A stretch of 64,000 nt of DNA from Apostichopus japonicus (GCF_037975245.1 NC_092571.1:24001564-24065563), one strand, 5' to 3'. Shown: positions 24,491-37,356, counted from the stretch's first letter. Notes: generated by a model from the letters alone, not told the origin. Made by a program: numbers and translations.

Positions 24491-25088
24491 CTATAGGGTG
24501 AGTGAAGTATGTTAAATCAATTAATCTTAGTACTCCCATTTTGCGAGAATTATAAATAGAATTTATACTGATTACTAGTTTAGCTGATTCTCATCAAATT
24601 TTTACACACAAAAAAGTCACTACACAGATCACATGGTATTCATGGAAGCCATGTAGCTTGAAGACGACTCCTGCATAATGTATGAAGTTAATCGAGAATA
24701 CATCTTACAGTTATTTTCTTTTGATAGATTAAACTCTACGACACAGAGGAAATCCTACTTTTTAAAACTTACTAAACATAATCCACGATGGCGTATGTTG
24801 ATGTCATTACACGAATTAATCTAATTTCCACACAGTAGGTAACTTTATTCACGTTTGTAACAACGCTACAATGATATGAATCTCTAATCAGTGAATTCTG
24901 CAGCGAGGAAAAAATAACACACTGTTATCCTAACAACAAAACCTAACCCAAAGGACACAACAAAACATGTTAAAATTTTCTCTCCATTAAACGTTAGCAT
25001 CATCAACAGTTGTTATACTATTCTTCCATTCTTTGTTACATTTGTTGTTATTTCTAAGTCAAGATTCTTATTTATTCCCTGTTCTTAC
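24491..25088. other. Non-coding stretch
   Basis: No supported feature beyond ordinary AT-rich sequence. Confidence 0.5.
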
Positions 25089-25221
25089 GGTTGAATAGTG
25101 TGGCACTAAAGTAGTAAGCGTTGACAGTGAGGAATCCACAAGGGTGGTGTACGCGTTAGATATTTGTGCCAGCAATTTCTCAAGTAACCCCATGAGGAGG
25201 TCGGACATACGCATAAATTGC
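25089..25221 (-). CDS. Candidate internal exon, unassigned
   Basis: On the minus strand a good acceptor (pyrimidine-rich TTTATTTCAACCTCATTCACGTATAG) is followed by 133 open bases. They end at ACC|GTAAGA, giving phase 2 at the start and phase 0 at the end. The peptide is helical in character (QFMRMSDLLMGLLEKLLAQ and then a Ser/Thr-rich part) and not low complexity. The frame stays open to TAA at 25068 if the donor is not used. I do not recognise a family. No neighbouring exon of matching phase was identified, so this remains a candidate only. Confidence 0.3.
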
Positions 25222-26029
25222 CTATACGTGAATGAGGTTGAAATAAACATAGAAAATGATAATAATGAGAATTCAAATATTTTTTTTTATAGAATACCGT
25301 ACTGAACCGAGCTGACGAAATCAACTTTAGAGCTTTTCGAACGAAATATTTTCAATATTAAGGCATAGATCTGTTAAAATGTGCTTCAGGGGGAAGTCTT
25401 CACAGAATATATCACTGAAGATAAGCATGTGTATAACAAGTGAGCCTTATTTTACTGACCGGGTGTAAACCCTCCTCTCCCAGTCCAAATTCTATACCTT
25501 TTATCTATTTTGATGTGTAAATATTAGTTCGTTTGAAATATCTGAAGAGTTGAACGTGTTAAATACTTTACCTTCAACTCAACACATTTTTATAAAGAAG
25601 TCAAAAGTTAATGACTTTCTATAGGTCAACTGTTGGAGTTGTTTGGATAATTTATTCCATGTTATTGTTCAAACGCTAGAAGGTTTTAACCTTTTATGAA
25701 ATGTGATTCATAAGTCCTGGCTACTAAAAGCGTACAACGGTGAGGCATGAAGTATGATGACGTCACTTTGGGTTCCGTAAATTATACTGACGTCATACCT
25801 GCATCAATATCAGCAAAACTAATCCTAAGGACATTAACATATTTGCATTCATAATTAGCATAATATATCATAAAGCCAGACAATTTGAAATCCCCAATTT
25901 CTCACCAAATTTTTTTATAATATAAAGCTCGTAATACAAAAATATGCACCTAAATTCCATTATATAAAGTTTACGAAACCCCCGCCAGACCCCTATTCCC
26001 CTAGATGCAATTTGGAAGGATTAAACGGT
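25222..26029. other. Non-coding with paired CRE palindromes
   Basis: TGACGTCA occurs at 25758-25765 and 25788-25795, 22 bases apart. No coding segment seen. Confidence 0.5.
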
Positions 26030-26560
26030 ATAGTTCAAAGGCAATATGTCTACATTACCTCAGATACATTACTGCTATGAATGTAAAGTAACTTCAGAGG
26101 TACTGTAGTATCTACAGTGAATACGTACCGGTATCTGTCTACAATACAATCATACAACGTATATTATTATTATTATTATTGTTATTATTATCATTCTAGT
26201 GTTAGTATTAAACCGTAGTTTAGATGCAGTATTTCCACATTACCTCAGATATTACTGTTATGAATGTAAAGTAACTTCAGTATGTAGTATCATTGTGTTA
26301 CTACAGTGTATACGTACCGGTATCTGTCTACAATACAATCATACAACGTATATAATTATTATTATTATTATTATTATCACATACTGTTATGAATGTAAAG
26401 TAACTTCAATATGTAGTATCATTGTATTACTACAGTGTATACGTACCGGTATCTGTATACAATACAACCATGCAACTTTACATTATCTTTATAGTATTAG
26501 TATTCAACCGTAGTTTAGAAGCAATATTTCTACATTACCTCACATGTTACTGTTATGACT
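26030..26560. repeat. Long-unit tandem repeat with embedded (ATT)n
   Basis: Three related units share CTACATTACCTCA-type starts, a TATGAATGTAAAGTAACTTC block, ACGTACCGGTATCTGT (near 26124, 26310 and 26442) and CAATACAA(t/c)CAT. (ATT)n tracts lie between units at 26160-26195 and 26353-26378. Unit length varies (186 and 132 between landmarks). The 104-codon frame crossing it is an artefact. Confidence 0.8.
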
Positions 26561-27606
26561 ATAATCATGTTACTTCAGTATAGTATTGTATAGCAATGTT
26601 GTATTATTACTGTATTATTACTGTATTACTACTGCATACGGTAGTTCACTGTAATAGTATGGTAACGTGATTACAGTATTACTACATTGTTACTGTATAG
26701 CTTTACTGTACTATTACATCATCATATTATTGTAAAGGAAGACAAAAATAACACTGAGTACAGTAGGAATAAAAATACCATCATAATATGAAGGGCACTA
26801 GTGACCATAACGAAAAATCAAAAAAAAAATCAAAGAAGTTCAACGAAAGGATATTTACAAAGTAAGATACAAGAAATGGAAAAGGAAAGAGGCAAACTAA
26901 ACAGGGAGGCATATTATAGGCTTATTATTATAATGAGTGATCGTGTAATCATTGTTATATTTCACTGTAGAATGACCGTGTAGGCTTTAGTATCCTATCA
27001 TTGTAATTGCATACAGTAGATATACTATAACATTAACAACATCGTTACAGAAGTAAAACTGTTAAATTACCCGTATTTCCACAAGTTGTATGTCCATTTA
27101 AGGTGAAATTAAATTTCTCTTTCTTTTTTTTTCAATATTTATCATCCCTGTTAGTTTTCCCATAATTTTATTGCATGGCCATCTGACAATTTCTTTTAAA
27201 TAATGCATACGGTATAAGGTAGTAAGTACTAACAATGTACATACGTGTTTTATGTTTATGTTATGTGTTTCTCACAATGCAACGGAACGGTTTTGATCGA
27301 TTTCTCAATGGCCCATTTGGTATAAGGGGAACTAACCACTTTGGTCCACCTTAGTTTGAATCCGTGACGAGATGGAAAGTCTACTTCTAAGGGATCGATA
27401 AGAAGAGTTTCAAGGATTTAACGTATCTATGGTCATGAATACCAACAAAGCAAACATATTGCAGAGACGTCTATTCTCCTTCATATAGGAGAATAATAGA
27501 TGAAAACGGCTGTTTAAAGGGCGTGAAAGGAAAGTTAGGGAGAGAAAAAACATTTGAGTGGCCAATCTGCTACCTGTATTGATTAATGGAGGAACATTAA
27601 GGGGGT
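26561..27606. other. Non-coding stretch
   Basis: A short TACTGTA-rich decay product of the preceding array continues to about 26720. The plus frame 26801-26983 is Lys/Gln-rich and unsupported. No gene. Confidence 0.45.
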
Positions 27607-27798
27607 CTACGTGATAAATGTCAAGTTAGTACGAGATGACAATAGTTCAGTTAGATTAGCTATTGTTATATTGTCAGGAATACTATTATAGAGAGGAATC
27701 CCGTTGGTGACACTTGGGTCATACCGCTCTATGTTCGAGAGATATGGATTTTTCAATTTACTCCGGGGAAACCCAAATTTTGCATTTACTTGACGCAT
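27607..27798 (-). pseudogene. Possible LINE reverse-transcriptase C-terminal fragment
   Basis: A 63-codon minus ORF from ATG to TAG contains GIPLYNSIPDNITIAN. This resembles the 'G..lwN.lP..i' signature near the C-terminal end of many non-LTR retrotransposon polyproteins, which is also seen at 55001-55144. A short inverted repeat (CTATTCTCC ... GGAGAATAATAG, 27471-27499) lies in the presumed 3' UTR, echoing the hairpin of the other element. The upstream part of the polyprotein is absent. The assignment rests on a short motif and could be wrong. Confidence 0.3.
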
Positions 27799-27818
27799 TA
27801 TGCGATAGCACGCAACTT

Positions 27819-27835
27819 GGGGGGGGGGGGGGGGG
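27819..27835. repeat. 17-base G run
   Basis: An uninterrupted G homopolymer on the plus strand, one of the two longest in the window. It could form G-quadruplex structures. Confidence 0.95.
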
Positions 27836-29359
27836 AGACTTTATGGCTGGCCATTTATGCATTAAAGCGGTTTGCAAAGGAGGATGAACTGAGAGAAGAA
27901 AATACTTGTATACTTTATGGATTACATTCACATGAAGATATTTATACGTAGAGCATTGCATTTTTTGGGGGTTAATTTTACTTCAGCTCTTTGTTAAATA
28001 CTTAGGCGCGGTCACACTTCTGATTCGACTTACCATATTAATCTTTGCCTTACATCATAGAGATGTCTGTGGTGAACGCCCCTTCCCCACCCCCACCCCA
28101 CCCCCCAATCATACATGCCCTCACCTAATAAGTAGTGAAAAGAGCAAAACTCTTAGAAGTTTAAAGAAAACTGCTTAACGACATCGCTTTTATTGTTGGT
28201 CAATTTCGACCTAATTTGGCCTCACTATTACAAGTCATTGTTTTACCAACTGAGTCCTTAGTTGGTAGCGATTCCTATGTATCCAGGGAACTGCCGTGTA
28301 AATAGAAATTGTCTTGATATAACCATTGTCATGCTTTAACATAGCAAAACATAAACCACATAGTAAAACTTAAAAGAAAAAAAAACCCTCAAATTTGTTT
28401 GCTTCAACCAGGGAGCTCGCTATGTAGTATACGTAATGTTTTCATTGATAGAAGATTATGTTATACTCCGAACTATACTACACATATGAAATTAATCCAT
28501 CATTCCTTTTAAGAGATTCTCAAATCGCTTTTAGAATTTGTATGTTGCTTCTGATAGTTCTTTAATGTTATTCTTTGTTTTTAGCTCAGCCAACTAGCAA
28601 CTTTAGTGAGCAATGTAATTAGATCTCAAAACCTTGATGTAACTGAGAATTGATGAACCCCGGCTGGTAGATTCGAAAGGTATCAACCTCGGATTGGATA
28701 CATATTGATAACTTTGTTTCATAATTCTGGGTATGATGGGTTTTGGAATACGGTAGGTTTATTAATAATTGGAAAAACCTATCAGTTATCCTTATAATTT
28801 TGACTTATTCCATGAATTCCGTCCAAAGTTAAAAAATCATGATTTTGAGAAGAGCAAATAAACGGTATTATAGTAAGAACATTTATCTCAATATCATTCG
28901 GTGATCATTGTTAACTAATATGTTCGTAGACTACAATGATAACATATAAAGACTACACTACGTGTCCTTGTAATTTTACGGAAAGGTTTTACTCTTTAAC
29001 TCAAACTAATCAAATAGATATATTGATAAATCAAAATCAGTAGACCTGCATGCAGGAATTGAAATTAAAACGTATGAATATTTGTTTTGTTTTCTCTGAT
29101 TAAGCTCATTAATGCAATGTATATATGATTACCGTTTCTACAAATGATGAATTGGACAATAAAAGAGATGGAAAAAAAAAGATACATAAAGATCTAATCA
29201 TTATTCGTCACCATGTAACTGACGTCTGATTCACAGAGAGTTTCCCCGTAAATCCTTCTATTGCATGGTGTTAAATTTATTGCTTTTCAGACCTAACTAT
29301 TTTCAGTGACGTCATTAGCCAGGACGGGCTAGGGACACTTTTGAAGATTTCATTTTGAA
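27836..29359. other. Non-coding stretch
   Basis: A C-rich tract lies at 28081-28106 and a CRE palindrome at 29307-29314. I see no coding segments. Confidence 0.5.
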
Positions 29360-29600
29360 TTTAAAAAAATATGTGATGAAAAATGAGAATATATATATTC
29401 TTTATCCCATATTTTCCGAGGCCCTTAATTGGCCCCGAACCTCATCCCTCTTCACCATGCACCTTCTCGTTACGCCTGACTATATTACCATGCATGACCG
29501 ACAAAATTTTCTACCTAAAATTCTCCCAAACTCTGTTTCTATGTAGGACATTTGTAGCATGTGATGATCCAATTATTCACAAAAAGATTTACGCTTGTAC
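29360..29600 (+). repeat. Dispersed repeat pair, copy 2
   Basis: Collinear with 24235-24490 (shared TTCTTTATCCCAT and CAAAAAGATTTAC blocks in the same order). A CRE palindrome follows at 29624-29631. The three short open frames here cross the repeat and are not genes. Confidence 0.5.
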
Positions 29601-29631
29601 ATGTTAGAAGCACATACTATATATGACGTCA

Positions 29632-30328
29632 TGTTTCAATACCGTACTTTAACCAATCATAGTGTTCCTACGCGTTTACGTAAGTACATTCTGGAAGAAA
29701 CTACAAGACTATACCTCTTTCAGAGGGGAATAAATTTTCCAATCGAACGAAAATGTTATTCATCGTATTACACAATATCATCAAAATAATGTGATATAAG
29801 CAACTATGAAACTTTAGCTTTTTAAAGATTTAAATATTACGTGACAATTTCATCGCAGAAAAAAGAATTAATTCTTGTTATACAGCAAATAGCATTTTTT
29901 CATATTCATTTTTTATTCTAATAAAACTTATATGAAAGGAAATAAATTCTTCACCTATTTGAAATTCCCATCCAAATCGTTTTGATTTAATTTCCATTAA
30001 TACACATGGAAACGAACTCGAAAATGACAAGCCAACATGCATGAGTGCTATCAATTCACGTCTCTTGTGTTTGAATCTTGTATACCGACCAATTTCATAT
30101 TTTTCGAAAGTCGCGAATTTTGTCATATCTTACAGGTGAATTAGAATGGCCGTATCGTTCCAATAAATAACTTTAAGAGACTGATGTACCCACGGGACTT
30201 CATACTGACTCTATTGAATTAACCTTGGCCTTTAATTCTGTTAAATTAAGGAGATGCTATTAATGACAGATGTGTGAGATTCTTTCAACTGGCTTTAAAT
30301 ACATAAGTAATATGAACGGTTATTTCTC
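29632..30328. other. Non-coding stretch
   Basis: Open frames at 29595-29789 and 29878-30126 have no family or splice support. Confidence 0.4.
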
Positions 30329-30511
30329 ATGGCAATTCTAATAAATTGTTTTCATCAACGTGTTTCCAACTCTGGTCCTGAAAGGGTTAGTTTAGTTGCT
30401 TCCAGAGAGGGAAATTCTACAGAGTATACATATAACCCTGACAATCAGGGGCCCGTCAAAAAACAAAGAAGTAACTTGTATGTATTTAAAGTTAATTGGA
30501 CAGACGAATAA
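30329..30511 (+). CDS. Candidate coding segment, unassigned
   Basis: A 60-codon ATG-to-TAA frame has hydrophilic, non-repetitive composition, including SREGNSTEYTYNPDNQGPV and a following KKQR. An internal GTAACT donor after AAACAAAGAA (near 30460) would leave phase 1, which fits the phase-1 acceptor of the candidate terminal exon at 33772. An acceptor could lie at the TCCTGAAAG before GGTTAG or nearby, but none is strong. No recognised domain. The link to the downstream exon is an inference. Confidence 0.25.
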   Translation: MAILINCFHQRVSNSGPERVSLVASREGNSTEYTYNPDNQGPVKKQRSNLYVFKVNWTDE

Positions 30512-31081
30512 TGAATGATAAACTGAAGTACGCATGCCCAGATCGAGAATATTAATGCCAAAAATCTCGGCTGTATCTTATTTATAGGCTAGGTCGCTTG
30601 AAAATAAGTGAAATGTGGAACAAAATAGCGTCATTTAGAAGTCATTGGTATCTCCTGTGAAATAATTTTTCTTTTAATTGGTCATATTTTTTTATGATGA
30701 TCTTATATTGCGAACGACGTTTCCTGCTGATAGAGCTATAATTCAGTATTCAAATGATAATGTTTTTTTTTGGCCTTCGTGTATAAAATGATTTCGATAA
30801 TTTGCAAAAGGACAAGCTGCACAATTTCCGTATACAATCTTCGTCTGCCTTTTTTAATACAATTTTATGGCCTTAATTCTGGTGAAAAGGTTACATATTT
30901 CCCGCCAATAAGCCAGCTTAAAATCTCATGTTCTATGTGGCCTTGTAAGCTAATTGTAACGATTTTGTTTACTGGTTTTTAGTAAGGTTATATCATTGTT
31001 ATTAATAAAGAATTTATTAAATGGTTATAAATCTACATTTACTACATTGAAAATTATGATGTGCTTACGGCAAATTGTTCG

Positions 31082-31084
<3 letters not shown>

Positions 31085-31156
<72 letters not shown>

Positions 31157-31215
31157 AAACATATATAAAAACATATATATATATATATAAATATATGTAT
31201 ATATATATACATATA
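31085..31215. repeat. Long interrupted (AT)n microsatellite
   Basis: About 28 pure AT units are followed by AT runs interrupted by TTT, AAAC and GT. Confidence 0.95.
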
Positions 31216-33471
31216 GATACATTGAAGTATATTATATTATGCTATCAGCTACCGGTATGCAAAAAGGTCTATATAGGTATCCTTCACTTCAATTATTATG
31301 TAGAAACGAATGTGGTAGGTTAATAAACCTCATGTCTGAAAATCACACCTAACCAGAAATCAATGATACGGACATGACCTTCGCTTCTGCGTGTATATAC
31401 GTCTAACTAGAGGACATAATGAGAGTTTAAAATGTTACTTCCGCAAGACCAAACGTCCTAACAATTAGTACTATGAGTAGAATGTAAACAGACGTAAACT
31501 ATAGAACGCCGTAAGGATGTCAGTATATAGATACCAATTGGAAAGTGTGCATACACTCTTGCAATGGTTAGATACAAGACGTAATATAATAGTTGGGATT
31601 TTTGTTGGGTTTGATCATATAGAGGAAGAAGAACAGTGAACACAGCAAGACTTAGGCCTGTCAGGTAGCCTATGTAATAGTGATATTAGGTGTAGCCTTT
31701 ATTTTTAAACCCTTTTTTTCATGAAGAAAACCCCCAGAGATTATGCCTACTAATAGCATGAAAAGTTACCCCTTTTTATATAGAAATTTTTATGACATTT
31801 AATATAGACACGTTTATAATGGAAAAGAAAAACAAAGATAATCCGTAAGTATGGTCAGGGCGCACGTGATACTTTATATGCAGGTTTTATCTTGTAAAAA
31901 ATTACTAACGTGAATCTCGTAAGATGTTGGCTTTACTGCATTGTTCAACAATTTACTAACACTTTAAGTCACTGTGGGATTACCCAATAGGCATGCATAT
32001 AATGTAACTTGCCTATACGGTCCTCAAGGTCAAGGTTTAAGTTTCTCTGTGAATACTTCCAGCCGAAGCGTACCGTAATAGCTTTCATCCCCGATATAAG
32101 CCTGCAAAATATTGGGCGGGAAGTGTGTGTGTGGGGGTCGGTGCGGGTGCGGGACAAGCATATGGGTTTCTATGGCTTCAGAGGGTGTTAACCATGATAC
32201 TGCTACAAGTGCTTGATTAATGTGAGTTTACCTAATTGATAACGTGTGCATTTGTCCCGGTGCAATTATAACAGCAATACCGGGTGCATTTTGTGTTGCA
32301 TTTAGGCATATATCATTAGCTTACATAGAACCATCGTTTGTGATTTCGCTTGTCATCAGTCTAAATTATATTTTGTAACTTAAGTCTTTAATTGCAGAGA
32401 TAGAGAGAGATATAGGGTGTAAATGTAACTTAAACTGTACGAGTTGATTACTTGTAATCCGATTTTGCCGTATTACGACTAATACGTTATGCATAATTCA
32501 GTCGAGAGTGAACTGAACATACACTTTAGCCAAGGAATGCATTAAAGATTCAAACATCCAAATTGTCTCTTATACTTGGACGTTTACAATCGCTACTTCC
32601 AATTTCACATTAGACTCAAAAACATTTACGACAAGAGATTGCTGCTACCTTTTGAGTAAGACCGATATGTCAAATTGCAACACCGATTCTCAAAGTGCGA
32701 GGAATTTTTGTCAATTCCTGAGTCGAAGTAACAAGATTTACTCTCCATCAAATGAATACTTAGAGCGAAAAGAGTGCGAAATAGTCAAGCTTCTTCTGAA
32801 ACGGGTTTATTGATGATATGTTGTCCCAGAGCACAGAGAACACATTTTGTCATTTTATCGTTGAAATAACACTAACCATACACATTTGATTGTGTATATA
32901 TGCGCGCGTGTATTATTAGTGCGTTATATGGGACATAGGCTATACTGAGAGCATGGGAATATATACTCTATTAGTTCACCTAAGATGTAAGAGTCGATTT
33001 TTCGACGTCATAATGATATCGATGACAAGAAAAATGTTCTTTAAAATTGACAAACAGTTCCATTTTCAGATGTTGCGTGTACTCCAATGTCAAAACAACA
33101 AGAAAGCAAGGATTTTCTTTCCCATAGCAACGTCATACACAAGCAAAAGACTGCTTCTAACTGCAAGCGCTCACGCCAGCGACTGTTGAACTTGACTGTT
33201 AGTTGCAAGTACAACATGAGTACACCGAGTACAAGTAGAGCCCCCCCCCCCTCCTTGGTACGAGTACGAGTAAAAGTCTCTAAGTTGGGTGGGGTGGGGG
33301 AGAGGGGGCGGGCGAGTACTAAATCTTGTACTAGTATCTTATATATACTATATGCCATGAGTATACCAATTCAAGTCCATAAGGACGAGTACATACTAAT
33401 GTGCTAAAATACTATAGTACAGGTATTGGACTCACTTCAAATCTGACTTTATATGTACGTTGGTTGTGTAG

Positions 33472-33479
33472 TGACGTCA
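33472..33479. promoter_or_regulatory. CRE palindrome
   Basis: TGACGTCA in GTGACGTCAC context, about 300 bases before the candidate exon at 33772. One of about 20 such sites in the window. Confidence 0.3.
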
Positions 33480-33771
33480 CACATTGATATTTGTGTTGTT
33501 GAATAAATCAAATGATTATAGATATCAAGAAATCAAGGGTTGTGCTTCACATTTTTTTTAAAGTCTGACGGAGGTAAGAACGAGAAATACACTGTATAAG
33601 CTATATCTACTGGAGATGATCACCGCTTGTTCCAATTGACTAAACCTTTGCATAACATGAGAATAACTATGCGCAGGTTGAACAGAGTATAGTACTCACA
33701 TGCAGGTTTACAATCGCAACCAACGTGTCATATCTGCAATTAGTTGGTTCCTTTTTTTACCTACCTAACAG

Positions 33772-33935
33772 AATTGTCGGCAATATGGGCAGCTACAACA
33801 CGAGCTAATCTACAGGACAAAACAGCAACCCTTCATATAGACGGTGTAGGTTACGATGTTGTAAAGAGACTTACAAAAATTGAAGAGCGGGGGAGAGGGA
33901 GAGAGAGAAAACTCATCAAAATGTTCTTTTCATGA
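33772..33935 (+). CDS. Candidate terminal exon, unassigned
   Basis: A strong acceptor (CCTTTTTTTACCTACCTAACAG) is followed by 164 bases open to TGA, entering in phase 1. The peptide starts LSAIWAATTRANLQDKTATL and continues HIDGVGYDVVKRLTKIEE, then a basic Arg/Gly tail from a purine-rich run. AATAAA lies at 34090-34095, about 155 bases after the stop, consistent with a 3' exon. An alternative donor (GATGTT|GTAAAG) could end it earlier. I recognise no domain. The upstream segment at 30329-30511 is phase-compatible. Confidence 0.35.
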
Positions 33936-34089
33936 ACAACTTTGGCCTCTGGAATTTTATGAGGTCTGCCCTTGAATGGTAGATTTCAAAAGCTCATATT
34001 TCAAATGAAATGAAACAACTTTGACTAAACAGGAGCTTGTAAAATGCTTTTACAGAGAAGTCACATCCAAGGACTCATAAGACCTTTCC

Positions 34090-34095
34090 AATAAA
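34090..34095 (+). terminator. Poly(A) signal AATAAA
   Basis: Canonical hexamer downstream of the candidate terminal exon ending at 33935. Hexamers are common in AT-rich DNA, so weight comes only from position. Confidence 0.3.
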
Positions 34096-35277
34096 CATCT
34101 TTCATCTCGTCATCTTGAAACTTCCAATGACCCTATTTACGGTTTAGCTAGTAGTGAAACTTCCTTAACATTGATATCTTTCCGTTAAAAACAGCTCGAA
34201 TTGGATCCGATCGTTCTTACTATTTAATGTTCTTACTCTATTTAATGTTCAAAACGGATGCCAAATTAACTCAAGGGGTATATGTGTGTTTGTGTGAGAG
34301 AGCTGGGCGGGGGTGGGGGGGGGTGGTGCCGGGGTGACGTCACTAGATGACACACCAAGTTTAAGGGTAAATCTTTACCCATGGTTATCCATCTCAACTG
34401 TACTGCGAGTGACATTGTTGTAAATGTGAAGACTTTGTAATCTAAAATGATTGAAAAGATTAGTTGCATTCATTTGTTAGATTGACATTACTATCTTCCA
34501 TTCTTATGACATTTGTATCACCTGAAATACTTTATCGCTTATAATTTCTTGGAAAATCATTCTATAAGCACGATCGTTAATTTGTATAGAAATAGATAGA
34601 AGAGGACGTTATACAAGGGACGGAAGGGGATGGGTATAAGGTATAGCCCGAGTAGCCCTGTTTGCCACCCGAGTGATTGCTATATATGAAATTGATTAAG
34701 GAATTTACCAAGCTGTATTCAAACTTTAGACACCATAGAACCGCTTCATCTTCGAATTATATCGTGGCGTCCATGTATCGTATCATTCGATTAAATATCG
34801 TATTAATATTGCTCACAATATATACTGATTTTTCATACTCGTTTCTCTTGGCAGGTTTTGCAGTAATGATATCAGATTAAGAACCACATTAAAAAAGAAT
34901 GTCCGATACAGATAAACTGTAACGTTTATATAGGAACACTACAATCTTCCGTACACAGACATAACATAACCTCTTCCTTATATAAAAGCTGTGGATTCGG
35001 GTTTTTATTAGCTACCTATCAAAGCCTCGTTACATAATTTTTTTTAAACCACGTGATATATATATAGAGTAAAACCTAGTTACCAATAAAGGGGAACTTA
35101 TTGGGCAATTCATGGAATCGATTCAAAATCATTTAACTTAGATTAAATTACTCTTAGTGTTGGGGCCTAGATGTCGGTAAACATAAACACTGGTGTTAAA
35201 GCGTCTTTTCTTAAAGTTTTTAATTAGGTAATGTTAATAATTAGGTAATTAGGGAGTGGGGGGGGGAGGGGTGGATT

Positions 35278-35318
35278 AAAGAAAGGAAGAAAGAAAGAAA
35301 AGAAAGGAAAAGGAAAAA
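35278..35318. repeat. GAAA/GGAA-rich simple repeat
   Basis: A purine run of GAAA and GGAA units on the plus strand, just after a G-run. Confidence 0.8.
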
Positions 35319-35689
35319 CTTTTTTCTGATGTATGTAATCCTCAAAAGGGTAGGGATGATGGCTGGAGATATAATGACGTGATGTCTCGTATGACATGAT
35401 TTGAATCCCTTCAATCCAAGAGATAACCGCCGAGAGCATTCTTTTCAAATCTCAACCCAGAACAAAGCCCCAACTAACATGCAAGTTGGCAGTTTTGACG
35501 CAAGGGTGTAATAAGATGTATCTGATGGAGACGGTTGTAACCGAAACGAGGGCAATTTAAAGGCTATGTTCAATTTTATAACGACAAGGACAAAGTTGAA
35601 CAACGAGATCTAATCTTTTCTTGAAAAAAACTGGCGAAGCGAAAACAAGAAAAACAGCTGTTGATCTAGGTTACATACAAAAAGGGAAA

Positions 35690-35747
35690 AGAAGAAGAAG
35701 ATGAAGAAGAAGATGATGATGAAGATGAAGATGAAGCAGATGAAAGA
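35690..35747. repeat. (GAA/GAT)n trinucleotide repeat
   Basis: AAGAAGATG-type units run for about 58 bases. Similar short CTT/CAT repeats occur at 9725-9741 and 40632-40662. Confidence 0.85.
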
Positions 35748-36544
35748 ATGACAGTTTTGGTTCAAGTATTCAGTATTTGTATAACGGAGAAATATTTTTG
35801 AGTTTGTCATTGCAGAATTTTTGACCTTCCGTTATTATCTAAAATATTCGCCAATTTAATAGAACGCTTTCTTACGAAAGTAAAGGGGAAACATTATACT
35901 CCTGTATTTCATTTGGGATGAACAAAACTTTACGACAGGAAAGTAGCAATCTATCTATTAGTGTTGCTAATCCAATATTTTACAGATCAAACAACCTTGA
36001 AAAGAAACGACTGTAGATATACATGACAACTATAAAAAAAAAAATATTGTCAGACAGACAAATAGCTTTTAGATCTTATCAGAAATCCTCCCTAATTGTG
36101 GCCTCATAGAAATATAAATACATATTTTTAATCAAAATAACAAATTGAAATGTCGTATCAATCTTCAGTTACATTTTCCGCTGTCCAATGTCTGACAAGG
36201 ATGGTAATTTTGAAGTAGCCGTTTTAATTTAAAATATATTTGAATTTTCATAAATGCGTTTTTATTCTTCGAAATTAATATAATATCAAATTTTAATCCA
36301 GTGTTGAAGTATTACGATTCAGGATTACCGGATGACGGGGAGACTGTCTATTACTTTGAGAGTAATTTGCATATCTGTCATGTATCATGTTTAACATAGT
36401 TCTTTAAGAACGAACAGACTCTAGGAATATATGAACTAGTCTACAAGGGAAATTGGGTATGTGGAGACAAGTGGTTGTTCAAAGATAGTATTAGTAAAGT
36501 AGAAATGTTAATTCAATATGAACAAAAAGTATATACGTATAGTG

Positions 36545-36795
36545 TGCTGATTGTCTACTATGTGTGTCTAGTAGGTGTCCACTGTGTATGGCTCGCATAT
36601 GTTTCACTATATGTGTCTACTGCACGTGTCTACTATCTGTGGCTACTACGTGTGGCTACTATGTGTGTCTAGCATGTGTCTTACTATGTTTGTGTACTAT
36701 GTGTGTCTACTATGTGTGTCTACTATGTAAGCTTAGTATGTGTTTTACTATGTTTGTCATGTGTATACTATGTGTGGCTACTAAGTATGTGTATA
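36545..36795. repeat. TACTATGTGTG(t/g)C-type minisatellite
   Basis: Degenerate units of about 12 bases (CTACTATGTGTGT) are repeated many times. They give Cys/Tyr/Val-rich open frames in all plus frames, which are artefacts. Confidence 0.8.
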
Positions 36796-37326
36796 AGGCA
36801 AAGTATAAGTTATTTCGTCATAAAACGGAGACAAACAGTGACTTTACAGATCATATAATATTTCAACTCACAGCATTTGAGAACAGACATCCCTAAATTA
36901 TTGATAACCTTGCTATAACTATAATATTGAAACTAAAGCGTTTACCTCCACTTGAGACAACACAAGACAAGAATATTAGTAAGGCCAAAAGCAAAATATG
37001 AGACACTCGATCGACTTATCTTTGGACTTCTCCTTTAATGTTCGTGAGAGGCAAGTTGCCTCGGGCGGTCAGAACCGACGATTCCTATAAACGGTATCTA
37101 GATCAGATCCTTAAGAAGCGAAAAATTCCGTCTCGATCTAATAAAACCCGAAATGGTGCTTGAGTGGTTACGAGAGGTACCAATCACGTAGGGATTTTCA
37201 TTACAATATTGTTTCAAGTGCTCCGTTGGAGTTCCGTGCTGTTGGTATAGAAATATATAATTGGCAACTCTCCGTAGCGAGATTAATGAGTTGGCTATGC
37301 TAAGATGAGTGCGCGTAGCCTATCGT

Positions 37327-37350
37327 GATATGTCAATGCAATGACATATC
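37327..37350. repeat. Perfect small hairpin
   Basis: GATATGTCA and TGACATATC flank a six-base loop (ATGCAA). The hairpin lies just beyond the stop of the candidate minus exon at 37357. No function is assigned. Confidence 0.6.
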
Positions 37351-37356
37351 CTTAGG

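Larger units (their letters stand above)
30512..33771. other. Non-coding, 3.2 kb
   Basis: It contains the AT microsatellite at 31085-31215, a C-run (33241-33252) and G-rich sequence (33286-33312). GAGTAC-rich sequence (33195-33400) resembles sequence at 48720-48835 and the start of the 52.4-kb minisatellite. The 106-codon plus frame at 33087-33407 has an ATG and a Lys/Ser-rich start but then translates the C-run. Confidence 0.4.
33936..37326. other. Non-coding apart from simple repeats
   Basis: A CRE palindrome lies at 34335-34342 and a G-run at 34309-34325. A good pyrimidine/AG acceptor at about 34853 is followed by only 19 open codons. Around 37095-37180 a short plus frame (SLRSEKFRLDLIKPEMVLEW) looks coding-like but lacks good splice sites. 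Confidence 0.4.

Noticed and set aside
33087-33407. 106-codon plus ORF with ATG
   Set aside because: The second half translates a C-run and GTAC-rich repeat. No splice or promoter support for the first half.
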